A stretch of 9,885 nucleotides of DNA from Gaiellasilicea sp038324115 (GTDB taxonomy: Bacteria; Actinomycetota; Thermoleophilia; Gaiellales; Gaiellaceae), in assembly GCA_038324115.1 (NCBI GenBank), contig JBBQHQ010000100.1, positions 1-9,885 of the forward strand, in the 5' to 3' direction. Both the position numbers and the translations under genes were made by a program. The notes beneath the pieces are model-generated. The model had not been told where the DNA came from, made no database searches, and worked only from the letters and a program-made list of their open reading frames with translations. Position 1 is the first letter of the stretch. The number at the start of each line of letters is the position of its first letter. This document shows positions 1 to 5,998 of this stretch, in pieces.

Positions 1-179
1 CCTCCCTGCGCCAGAAAGAAAGAGCGGAGCGACCCTTTAGGGGTCTTCGCGCGGAGGGGCGTCCGCCGCGAGGCGGATGTCCCTCCCTGCGCCAGAAAGA
101 AAGAGCGGAGCGACCCTTTAGGGGTCTTCGCGCGGAGGGGCGTCCGCCGCGAGGCGGATGTCCCTCCCTGCGCCAGAAA
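1..179. repeat. 81-bp tandem repeat, 2.2 copies, reaching the window edge
   Basis: Copies at 1-81 and 82-162 are identical; a third breaks off after 17 bases at 179. Each unit holds two small hairpins: GACCC/GGGTC (31-45 in copy 1) and TCCGCC-GCGA-GGCGGA (62-77), the latter with a GNRA-type loop. The unit is 27 codons long and stays open in two plus-strand frames; one of them runs from base 1 to a TGA at 211-213, so these could be the last codons of a gene starting outside the window. The high structure and open reverse frame fit an intergenic repeat family better. The array may extend left of base 1. No transposase or CRISPR-like spacer pattern is visible. Confidence 0.9.
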
Positions 180-182
180 AAT

Positions 183-210
183 GGCGGGCCCCGCCGCCCG
201 GGGCCCCGCC
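183..210. terminator. GC-rich hairpin, possible terminator
   Basis: The arms GGCGGGCCCCG (183-193) and CGGGGCCCCGCC (199-210) pair around a five-base loop with one bulged base. No T-run follows on either strand, so it is not a canonical intrinsic terminator, though many actinobacterial terminators lack the T-tract. It sits directly after the tandem repeats and could end a transcript entering from the left. The stretch 214-349 shows nothing further: I looked for S-box, SAM-IV and cobalamin riboswitch signatures ahead of the methionine gene and recognised none. Confidence 0.4.
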
Positions 211-349
211 TGATGGCCCCCACAGGGGACCGGTCTCCTCTTCCGTGCCTCGCCCTCGTCCTTATCGGGCTCGGAAGATGTCCCCATCCTGCGTCACCCG
301 GCGACTCCTGGCATCACCCGTCAGCGGTTGACTCGTCCCTCGAACGGGG

Positions 350-376
350 TTGACGGCACGGCTTCACCACTAGAGT
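350..376 (+). promoter_or_regulatory. Promoter for the methionine fusion gene, probably leaderless
   Basis: TTGACG (350-355) is a good -35 box, and TAGAGT (371-376) fits the TAnnnT actinobacterial -10 pattern; the spacer is 15 bp, slightly short. The initiator A of the ATG at 384 lies seven bases after the -10 box, where transcription should begin. No Shine-Dalgarno sequence precedes the ATG. Together these suggest a leaderless mRNA. A second TTGAC (328-332) has no partner -10 box at the right distance. Confidence 0.5.
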
Positions 377-383
377 CCGCGCC

Positions 384-2189
384 ATGTCTCGCTTCCTCGA
401 GCGCCTGGCCTCCGGCCGCCCGATCGTCGGCGACGGAGGCATGGGCACACTGCTCTCAGGAGCGGTCCCGCGCCTGCGCTGTCCGGAGGAGGCGAACCTG
501 CGGGCCCCGGAGAGCGTCGTCGCCCTGCACGCGAGCTTCATCCGTGCGGGCGCCGAGCTGATCGAGACGAACACGTTCGGCGCGAACCGGCGCAAGCTCG
601 CGACCCGCTTTCTCGAGGACGACTTCGAGCAGATCAACTCGACCGCGGTCAGGCTCGCCCGCGAGGCGCGAGAGGTCGCGGGCGGCGAGGTCTTCATCGC
701 CGGCGCGATCGGCCCGCTCGGCGAGGTCGAGCAGTTCGACCCGGCCGAGGCGGCGCCGCTCGTCGCGGAGCAGGCGCAGATCCTGGAGGGCCGCGGCGTC
801 GACCTAATCCTGCTCGAGACCTATTACGACCTCGACGAGCTGCTCGCGGCGATCGAGGCCGTGCGCTCCGTCTCGCAGCTCCCGCTCGTGGCGCTGATGA
901 CCTTCGACGCGGACGGGCAGACCCTCGGCGGCGTATCGGCCGCCGACGCCGCCGCCCGCCTCGACGGGCTCGAGCTCGCCGCGATCGGGGCCAACCACAG
1001 CGCCGGCCCCGCGGCGGCACTGAACGCGCTCGCCGAGATGCAGGGAGACGGCCGTGTGCTCGCAGCCCTCCCGAACGTCGGCCTCGCCAGCCTTGCCGGC
1101 TCCCGAGTCGTCTTCCCGCACGCGACGCCGGAGTACTTCGCCGAGTTCGCCGCGCAGGCGCGCCGGCTCGGCGCCGGGCTGATCGGCGGCTGCTGCGGCA
1201 CGACACCCGCGCAGATCGAGGCGATCCGCGCCGCCGTTGACGAGGACCGCGCCCCGAGCGCGCCGCTCGTCGTCCGCGAGCGCGAGCTCGTCGTCGCGAG
1301 CGACACCTCCGAGGAGGAGACGCTGCTCGCCCGGATGCTCCGCCAGAAGGAGTTCGTCGTCTCCATCCAGCTCGACCCGCCGCTCGGCGGCTCGAACGTG
1401 GCGCTGCTGGAAAGCGCGCGCGTGCTGAAGGAGTCCGGCAAGGCGCACTTCGTCGACGTGAACGACAACCCGCGCGCCCGGGCCCGGATGAGCGGTGTGA
1501 TGGCGTCGGTCGCGATCGAGCGCGCCTGCGGGATCGAGACGATCCCCCACTTGACGCCGCGGGACATGACGATCGCCGGGCTCGAGTCGCTCCTGCTCGG
1601 CACGCACGCGGAGGGCGTCCGCAACATCCTCGCGGTCACGGGCGACCCGCCCGAGGAAGGCGACTACCCGGGCGCGCGCGGCGTCTACGAGGTGGACGCG
1701 ATCGGGCTGACGCGGCTGATCGCGAACCTGAACCGGGGCGAGGACAACCACGGCCGCACGATCGACGCTCCCACCTCCTTCTTCACCGGCGTCGCCGTCA
1801 ACCCGTCCGCGGACGACCTCGAGGTCGAGCTCGACCGCTTCGAGCAGAAGCTGGCCGCCGGCGCCCAGTTCGCGATGACGCAGGTGCTGTTCGACCTCCA
1901 GTACCTCGACGCGTTCCTTGCCCACTTCGGCGGCCGCTCGCCGATCCCGCTCCTCGTCGGGGTCTGGCCGCTGCGCAGCCACCAGCTCGCGGTGCGCGTC
2001 CACAACGAGGTGCCGGGGATGGTCGTCCCCGAGGCCGTGCAGCAGCGGCTGCTCGCCGCGGGCGCGAACGCGGCCGAGGCAGGCGCCGAGCTCGCCCGGG
2101 AGCTGATCGCCGAGAGCCGCGAGAAGGCGGCGGGCGTCTACCTCGTGGCCCCGTTCCGCCAGCCGCTCGGGATCCTCGAGATCCTCTAG
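384..2189 (+). CDS. Fused homocysteine S-methyltransferase / methylenetetrahydrofolate reductase
   Basis: At 601 residues this matches the bifunctional family typified by Bacillus YitJ. Residues 1-285 form the homocysteine methyltransferase barrel (DGGMGTLL at 17-24, ETNTFGANR at 61-69, zinc-site GGCCGTTP at 268-275). Residues about 318-601 form the MetF-like flavin barrel (DPP at 331-333, VTGDPP, and a C-terminal APFRQPLGILEIL). Such enzymes reduce methylene-tetrahydrofolate and methylate homocysteine to methionine in the cytoplasm. Two key positions are odd. The first zinc cysteine, normally in a GANC-type motif, is His205 (GANHSAGP). The MetF glutamate corresponding to E. coli Glu28 is Gln329 (VSIQLDPP). 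The ATG is chosen because the barrel begins at once and the promoter points to it. The gene stands alone and converges on the next. Family assignment is firm; activity of each half is less certain. Confidence 0.93.
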   Translation: MSRFLERLASGRPIVGDGGMGTLLSGAVPRLRCPEEANLRAPESVVALHASFIRAGAELIETNTFGANRRKLATRFLEDDFEQINSTAVRLAREAREVAGGEVFIAGAIGPLGEVEQFDPAEAAPLVAEQAQILEGRGVDLILLETYYDLDELLAAIEAVRSVSQLPLVALMTFDADGQTLGGVSAADAAARLDGLELAAIGANHSAGPAAALNALAEMQGDGRVLAALPNVGLASLAGSRVVFPHATPEYFAEFAAQARRLGAGLIGGCCGTTPAQIEAIRAAVDEDRAPSAPLVVRERELVVASDTSEEETLLARMLRQKEFVVSIQLDPPLGGSNVALLESARVLKESGKAHFVDVNDNPRARARMSGVMASVAIERACGIETIPHLTPRDMTIAGLESLLLGTHAEGVRNILAVTGDPPEEGDYPGARGVYEVDAIGLTRLIANLNRGEDNHGRTIDAPTSFFTGVAVNPSADDLEVELDRFEQKLAAGAQFAMTQVLFDLQYLDAFLAHFGGRSPIPLLVGVWPLRSHQLAVRVHNEVPGMVVPEAVQQRLLAAGANAAEAGAELARELIAESREKAAGVYLVAPFRQPLGILEIL

Positions 2190-2200
2190 TTGGACGACCG

Positions 2201-2225
2201 ACTTAGTGTTGTTTCAACACTAAGT
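2201..2225. terminator. Palindrome 1: perfect 11-bp stem, TTT loop
   Basis: ACTTAGTGTTG (2201-2211) and CAACACTAAGT (2215-2225) pair perfectly around a 3-base loop, 11 bases after the stop of the methionine gene. The stem is AT-rich in a very GC-rich setting, and no T-run follows. Being symmetric, it could end transcripts from both converging genes. It shares the core GTGTTG-N-TTCAACAC with the palindrome at 2262-2286. A protein-binding site is the alternative. Confidence 0.6.
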
Positions 2226-2261
2226 CTCCGGCCCTCGGCTCGAACTCGCTCCCCGGGCCCG

Positions 2262-2286
2262 AGCTTGTGTTGATTCAACACAAGCT
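2262..2286. terminator. Palindrome 2: perfect 11-bp stem, ATT loop
   Basis: AGCTTGTGTTG (2262-2272) pairs perfectly with CAACACAAGCT (2276-2286) around ATT, 12 bases beyond the stop codon of the minus-strand protease. It mirrors palindrome 1, so each converging gene has one such hairpin just past its stop. That placement favours a terminator role despite the absence of a T-tract. Confidence 0.6.
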
Positions 2287-2298
2287 TCGTTCGCCCGC

Positions 2299-3438
2299 TC
2301 AGCCGACGCAGGGGCCTGACGAGACCTTCTTGCCGGCGTGCGCCAGCGCGTTGCGGACGACCGAGGCCGGGATCCCGTAGCCGGACGGAGCGCCGCCGCC
2401 CACGCGCGAAGCGAAGATCGTCGCCTGGACGAGGCCCTGGGCGTCGACCGCAGGGCCGCCGGAGTTGCCGTGGCGGACGACGCCGCGGATCGTCGTGATC
2501 CGCCGCTCGATCGGGCCACGGCCGTACGCATCGTCCGTGAGGACGTTGCCGGTCTGGCCGATCCGAGCCGGCGCCGCGCTGAAGGGGCCGTTCTCCGGGT
2601 AGCCGAGGATCGCGACGGGCGCGCCTGTCTCGGGCTCGGCGAGCCCCAGCGGCCGGGCGTCGAGACCCGCCACGCGGAGGATCGCGATGTCGTTCCTGGG
2701 ATCGAAGTGGACGACGGCGGCCGCGGTTACGCCGCCCTCGCCGGTATCCACCCGCGCGTCCTCCATCCCGGCGACGACGTGCGCGTTCGTCACGAGGAGC
2801 TGCGGCCGCACGGCCCAGGCGGAGCCCTCGACGCCGAGCCCGCACGCCGACCCGATCACCCGGAAGACGCTGCGGCGGGCCTCCTTGACCGCCGGGTCCG
2901 CAAGCAGGGCGGGATCCGGCGCGGGCACGTTCGCCCGCGGGCCGGCGATCCGCTCGAGCAGGTCGACCCGCTTGATCGCGTCGAGGAGCCGAGCCGGCGG
3001 GACGCGCACGTTCAGCTCGCGGAGGATTCGCGACTGCTGCACCTCCTGCCGCAACTCGGTCTGGCCGGGAAGGTGGAGCGCAACGGCGCCGACGACCCAG
3101 ACGAGCGCCAGCCCCGTTGCGGCGCCGAGCACGAGGCCTCCGAGCGAGTCGAGCGCCCGCAGCGGCGGGATCGAGAAGAGCGCGGAACGGATCGTGCTCC
3201 CGAGCATCCCCGCGGCGCTGCGCAGCAACACTCCGAGGACGACGGCCCCACCGAGCGCGACGAGCGGCGTGTAGGCGGACTCGCTCCCCGAGAGGAGCTG
3301 CGGCGCGAGGCGCGAGCCGAGGTACGCGCCGAAGAGAATCCCTCCGAGCGAGAAGACGCCGGCGACGAGCCCGCGCCGAAGCCCGCCGAGCGCGAGGAGG
3401 CCGATCAGGGCGAGCGCGATCCAGTCGACGGTCGTCAC
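2299..3438 (-). CDS. marP: MarP-like membrane serine protease (CvpA domain + trypsin-like domain)
   Basis: The 379 residues show the layout of mycobacterial MarP (Rv3671c, about 397 residues). About four hydrophobic helices lie at residues 5-18, 23-47, 57-79 and 96-123 (CvpA-type); a linker of about 70 residues follows, then a chymotrypsin-fold protease at about 188-379. The triad is visible: His220 in TNAHVV, Asp250 in DPRNDIAIL and Ser326 in GNSGGP. Cys199 and Cys377 sit where MarP has its disulfide, so the protease probably faces outside the membrane. MarP protects mycobacteria against acid and oxidative stress; the role here is inferred. The start is GTG, supported by GAAGAGGT on the minus strand a few bases upstream. 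It is divergent from the tRNA gene, with 62 bp between them. Confidence 0.88.
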   Translation of the reverse strand: MTTVDWIALALIGLLALGGLRRGLVAGVFSLGGILFGAYLGSRLAPQLLSGSESAYTPLVALGGAVVLGVLLRSAAGMLGSTIRSALFSIPPLRALDSLGGLVLGAATGLALVWVVGAVALHLPGQTELRQEVQQSRILRELNVRVPPARLLDAIKRVDLLERIAGPRANVPAPDPALLADPAVKEARRSVFRVIGSACGLGVEGSAWAVRPQLLVTNAHVVAGMEDARVDTGEGGVTAAAVVHFDPRNDIAILRVAGLDARPLGLAEPETGAPVAILGYPENGPFSAAPARIGQTGNVLTDDAYGRGPIERRITTIRGVVRHGNSGGPAVDAQGLVQATIFASRVGGGAPSGYGIPASVVRNALAHAGKKVSSGPCVG

Positions 3439-3482
3439 CGTGACCTCTTCACCTGCGCCGGTGGCGTTCCTTCGCCTCCCGC

Positions 3483-3488
3483 TACACT
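3483..3488 (+). promoter_or_regulatory. Probable -10 box of the tRNA-Asp gene
   Basis: TACACT lies 12 bases before the mature tRNA 5' end and fits TAnnnT, placing transcription start near 3495 with a short 5' leader. No convincing -35 box lies 16-18 bp upstream. The 62-bp gap also carries the ribosome binding site of the divergent protease gene. Confidence 0.4.
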
Positions 3489-3500
3489 GACGCCGCCCTG

Positions 3501-3574
3501 GGGGGCGTAGTTCAGCTGGTTAGAACGCCGGCCTGTCACGCCGGAGGTCGCGGGTTCGAGTCCCGTCGCTCCCG
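3501..3574 (+). tRNA. tRNA-Asp (anticodon GTC)
   Basis: A complete 74-nt cloverleaf can be drawn. The acceptor stem GGGGGCG (3501-3507) pairs with CGCTCCC (3567-3573) with one G-U pair. The anticodon stem CCGGC (3528-3532) pairs with GCCGG (3540-3544), with anticodon GTC at 3535-3537 in loop CTGTCAC. The T-arm is GCGGG-TTCGAGT-CCCGT (3550-3566), and the D-arm carries the usual AGCTGGTTAGA. The discriminator is G3574; CCA is not encoded. It reads GAC and GAU codons. Confidence 0.97.
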
Positions 3575-3728
3575 TACCGAAGAACCTGCTCAGAGGAGCT
3601 TCCTCGTTCGTGTCGCGGTGAGTACGAACGCGGCTGGGCAGCAGAAGCGCAGCAAACGTGCATTCCGGCATAGCGACCGTTGCTCGCTCTTGACGTCCCC
3701 TGCGGAGCCCAAGCTGCAATAGAGCGAT
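3575..3728. other. Intergenic stretch between tRNA-Asp and a convergent gene
   Basis: No gene is supported here. Two small inverted repeats follow the tRNA: GAGGA-GCT-TCCTC (3593-3605), and CGTTCGT (3605-3611) with ACGAACG (3624-3630). Either could end the tRNA transcript, but both are short and lack a T-run. Confidence 0.4.
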
Positions 3729-4211
3729 CTAGTGGGCACCCGGCTGCCAGACCATGAGGGCGACGATGACGACAATCGCGAGCGTCGCTAGGTAGTTCGC
3801 TGCCGCAGCAGTGCGATCGTTGAGCAACCGCCGCAACTCAGGCGTTGGGCGCTGGCCGGACTCGGCGAGGCGCGCCGCGAGCAGACGAGCCTCGCGCGGC
3901 CCTCTCCCGCCCACTGCGCCAAGACCGAGCGCAACTCCGAACAGTACGAGCGCGGCGACAAGCCACGGCTCGCGGAGACTGTGGTTGCCGACGTCGACGA
4001 GCCAGAGGCCGAAGACCAAGACGAGCATGGCGCCCAGCCCGACGAACAGCACGCCCGTGCGGGCGAGGCCAAGCAGGAGCGCGATGTCGTAAGCGTGATC
4101 ACGTCGCCGCGCCGCCGCGTGAGCGACGCCGGCTACAACGATCCCTGCGACGAGCGCGAACGCGCCGAGTAGATGCAAGAAAAGCGCAAGGTTCGCCGTC
4201 ATCGAACACAT
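3729..4211 (-). CDS. DUF2269-like integral membrane protein
   Basis: The 160-residue protein has about four membrane helices: residues 6-30, 43-70, 82-103 and 137-156. The opening LALFLHLLGAFALVAGIVV resembles DUF2269 proteins, small membrane proteins of unknown biochemical role. A positively charged loop at about residues 104-135 should be cytoplasmic. The start is uncertain: ATG at 4211 gives MCSMTAN, and an in-frame ATG at 4202 gives MTAN; neither has a clear Shine-Dalgarno. It begins 24 bases after the stop of the upstream minus-strand hemerythrin-cupin gene, so the two are probably co-transcribed. No heme or metal motif is evident. Membrane location is sure, family assignment likely, function unknown. 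Confidence 0.8.
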   Translation of the reverse strand: MCSMTANLALFLHLLGAFALVAGIVVAGVAHAAARRRDHAYDIALLLGLARTGVLFVGLGAMLVLVFGLWLVDVGNHSLREPWLVAALVLFGVALGLGAVGGRGPREARLLAARLAESGQRPTPELRRLLNDRTAAAANYLATLAIVVIVALMVWQPGAH

Positions 4212-4235
4212 CCGCTGACGCGTCCACGCACTTGC

Positions 4236-4961
4236 TCACGTCTCCGGTCGCATAGGTGCGGTTTGGATCTGCAAGGGCGGTCGGCGCAAGTGAACGGACA
4301 GGTAGCGGACGCCGCAAGGCCCGGCAGTTATCCGCCGACGCCGTCCCTTAGGGACGATCAACGCGCGGCCGGTGGGCACCTCGCTCGCCTCCCCGTCGAT
4401 GGTGATCGTTGCCGCACCAGCGACGATGAAGAGAAGGACGTCACGTTCGTCGTTCACGTGCTCGAGCGGACCTTTCCCAGGAGCCCAGACAAGCAGTGTG
4501 GCGTTCAGATCATCGGACTCCGCGCCCCACACAGGTCCCCGCCCTTGGAGCGGCAGATCGGCTTCGAGCTCGAGCGTCGCCAGGCCGTCGCCGACCAGGC
4601 GCTCGATCAACGGGAACAACTCGCGCTCCTCGAAGCGCACGTGAGCTTCGAGGAGCTCACCTAGATCGCCAGCGGCCGCAGGTTCGCCGCTCGCGAGTCG
4701 CGCCGCCAGAGCGTGCAGCTGCTGATGCTCGAGGAGAGCCCGAACTACCAGCGGTCGCGCCTCGTCGAAGCCGGCGACCAGCGGGAACAGGCGCTCCTCC
4801 TCTTCGCGGAAGTGGCGCACCGACTCCTCGGAGAAGAAGCGCAGGAAGGCGGTCGCCTCGACGAGGACATCGGCGTCCGCCGCGCGACGGAGTCGCCGCG
4901 CGGCCGCCAGAGCGTGATGATGGTCGTGCGAGAGCGGGATCAAGGCGCGGTTGCGCTTCAT
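4236..4961 (-). CDS. Hemerythrin-like domain fused to a cupin domain
   Basis: Of 241 residues, about 1-125 form an HHE/hemerythrin four-helix bundle. The diiron pattern is readable: a His cluster HDHHH at 12-16, H50xxxE54, H79xxxH83 and H107xxxxE112. Residues about 150-228 form a small cupin (GPLEHVNDERD at 164-174, then FIVAGAATITIDGE, then VPKG at 203-206). Cupin motif 1 keeps only His168 and Glu172, and motif 2 ends in four arginines (207-210) where a metal-binding His is usual, so this domain may bind an anion or small ligand rather than metal. Hemerythrin-like proteins bind oxygen, sense oxygen or NO, or store iron; which applies cannot be read here. No signal peptide, so cytoplasmic. 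It is the first gene of a probable two-gene operon with the DUF2269-like protein. Confidence 0.88.
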   Translation of the reverse strand: MKRNRALIPLSHDHHHALAAARRLRRAADADVLVEATAFLRFFSEESVRHFREEEERLFPLVAGFDEARPLVVRALLEHQQLHALAARLASGEPAAAGDLGELLEAHVRFEERELFPLIERLVGDGLATLELEADLPLQGRGPVWGAESDDLNATLLVWAPGKGPLEHVNDERDVLLFIVAGAATITIDGEASEVPTGRALIVPKGRRRRITAGPCGVRYLSVHLRRPPLQIQTAPMRPET

Positions 4962-4967
4962 ACCTCG

Positions 4968-4973
4968 ACGTTA
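4968..4973 (-). promoter_or_regulatory. Candidate -10 box of the hemerythrin-cupin gene
   Basis: On the minus strand TAACGT ends six bases before the ATG at 4961, placing the likely transcription start on the initiator A. The only purine-rich stretch, GAGGT, abuts the ATG and is too close to be a good ribosome binding site. A leaderless start is therefore plausible. No convincing -35 box was found. Confidence 0.35.
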
Positions 4974-5271
4974 GCCAGATTCGGCGAGGTGACTGTGGTG
5001 ACGCGACCAATGCTTCTTCACCGGCTCGGCTTGCCCAACGAGCTCGCGTGATCGCGCTCACCGGCCCGACGGGCTGTCGTCGACCTCCTTTTGAGCGCGA
5101 TCGGCGCTTCAGCGAACGACCTCATCGAGCGCAAGTGCGGCCTGCCCACGCGTGCCCGTCCGGAGGCCTCGGCTTGACGTCTCCCAACGACCTTCCGTGC
5201 TGCGTCGTGAATCGAACGAGAGCGCCCCTTCATCGAAGGGTGCAGATCCGTCATATCTCAAGGAGGAAGAG
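4974..5271. other. Divergent intergenic region of about 300 bp
   Basis: No convincing gene lies between the divergent hemerythrin-cupin and exported-protein genes. A TTGACG at 5174-5179 resembles a -35 box but has no good -10 box 16-18 bp downstream. A perfect small inverted repeat, CCCTTC-ATC-GAAGGG (5226-5240), lies 31 bases before the next start codon, in what is probably the leader; it could be an operator or leader hairpin. AGGAGG (5261-5266) is a near-perfect ribosome binding site five bases before the ATG at 5272. Confidence 0.5.
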
Positions 5272-5853
5272 ATGCAGGAAGCCGTGAGTCGTCAGTTCGG
5301 ACGCAGATCCATGGTTGGGTTCGTCGTCGCTCTCGTCGCCGCGGGACTTCTGGTCGCAGCCGTTTTCGGCTCCACCGGTGGCGCGGCGACGCCGGAGAAC
5401 ACGGAAGCCCAGCAGATCGCTGCTCTGAACGCCCGCCTCGCAAGCGCCGAGCAGGACGCGAAGTTCTGGCAGCAGCTCGTGCAGAACTTCACGCCGGCGA
5501 AGTCGCTCAAGCTCAACTCGATGGCCGATCACGAGATGCTCATGCTTCCGAGCGGGCTCGTCCTCGCGCTGCACTTCGACAGCATGAGCCTTGCGAAGGC
5601 CAAGAACCTCAACTGGCTCGCCGTCGGAATCCCGGGGGTCTTCACGCAGGCCGACAAGGCCCGAGTGAACAGGCTCTACGGACCCGGCATCAACCACTTC
5701 CACGATCTGAAGACGGACATCCATGGCGGGAAGCGAGGCGTCCAGGGGATCTGGTTCCTCCACATTGGCGCCCGCAAATTCACGTCGCCGTTCGGAAAGG
5801 TCACCCCGGGCAAGATCGACCCGAAGTTCATGCCAACCGCTCCTCCCAAGTAG
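5272..5853 (+). CDS. Exported or membrane-anchored protein of unknown function, His/Met-containing
   Basis: I do not recognise a named family. The ATG at 5272 is chosen because AGGAGG lies five bases upstream; the same frame is open further back, but those codons lack a ribosome binding site. The 193 residues begin with a basic segment (RQFGRR) and a hydrophobic stretch at 14-34, which can be a signal peptide or membrane anchor. Residues 44-72 (ALNARLASAEQDAKFWQQL) are helical with coiled-coil character. The rest is a compact domain with His at 87, 101, 142, 144, 151 and 164 and Met at 84, 89, 91 and 105; HFHDLKTDIHGG (142-153) could bind metal. WFLHIGARKF (161-170) looks like a core strand. 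There are no cysteines. A strong hairpin follows the stop, so it is probably a single-gene transcript. Confidence 0.85.
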   Translation: MQEAVSRQFGRRSMVGFVVALVAAGLLVAAVFGSTGGAATPENTEAQQIAALNARLASAEQDAKFWQQLVQNFTPAKSLKLNSMADHEMLMLPSGLVLALHFDSMSLAKAKNLNWLAVGIPGVFTQADKARVNRLYGPGINHFHDLKTDIHGGKRGVQGIWFLHIGARKFTSPFGKVTPGKIDPKFMPTAPPK

Positions 5854-5864
5854 TCCCTCCGACC

Positions 5865-5895
5865 GCGCCGGGCCACGCTCCCCGTGGCCCGGCGC
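5865..5895 (+). terminator. Strong terminator hairpin after the exported-protein gene
   Basis: GCGCCGGGCCACG (5865-5877) pairs perfectly with CGTGGCCCGGCGC (5883-5895) around a five-base loop, 11 bases after the stop codon. There is no T-run, as is common in GC-rich Actinobacteria. It separates this gene from the oxidoreductase operon that follows. Confidence 0.75.
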
Positions 5896-5988
5896 ACCCC
5901 CCACCGTTCACTGCGGCTTATCGTGACATCAGACGCTGTGCACGCCCGACACTCGCCGAGTTGGCTGAGGACCAACACCGCGACCGAC

Positions 5989-5993
5989 GGAGG
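5989..5993 (+). promoter_or_regulatory. Ribosome binding site that fixes the TTG start at 5999
   Basis: GGAGG lies five bases before TTG at 5999. No competing start in this frame has such a signal. It shows that translation begins well upstream of the in-frame TGA at 6182 and that the N-terminal FAD segment is meant to be made. Confidence 0.75.
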
Positions 5994-5998
5994 CAAAG

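Noticed and set aside
1..179. CRISPR array
   Set aside because: The copies are directly adjacent and identical over all 81 bases, so there are no unique spacers.
214..383. SAM or cobalamin riboswitch ahead of the methionine gene
   Set aside because: No S-box, SAM-IV or B12-box sequence signature is recognisable, and the promoter appears to start transcription at the ATG, leaving no room for a leader.
804..2003. Long minus-strand open frame of 399 residues inside the methionine fusion gene
   Set aside because: High GC content opens antisense frames. Its composition is Arg/Glu/Asp-rich without domain motifs, while the plus-strand frame is a clear enzyme.
2338..3510. Plus-strand open frame of 390 residues opposite the protease gene
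   Set aside because: Arg/Glu/Asp-rich shadow with no motif, running into the tRNA; the minus-strand protease has its full catalytic triad.
3435..3719. Minus-strand open frame of 94 residues containing TGLEPATSGVTGRRSNQLNY
   Set aside because: It is the antisense translation of the tRNA-Asp gene, a common spurious protein.
5152..5271. Upstream extension of the exported-protein gene by 40 codons
   Set aside because: The ATG at 5272 has AGGAGG five bases upstream and is followed directly by a basic, hydrophobic N-terminus; the extension has no ribosome binding site.
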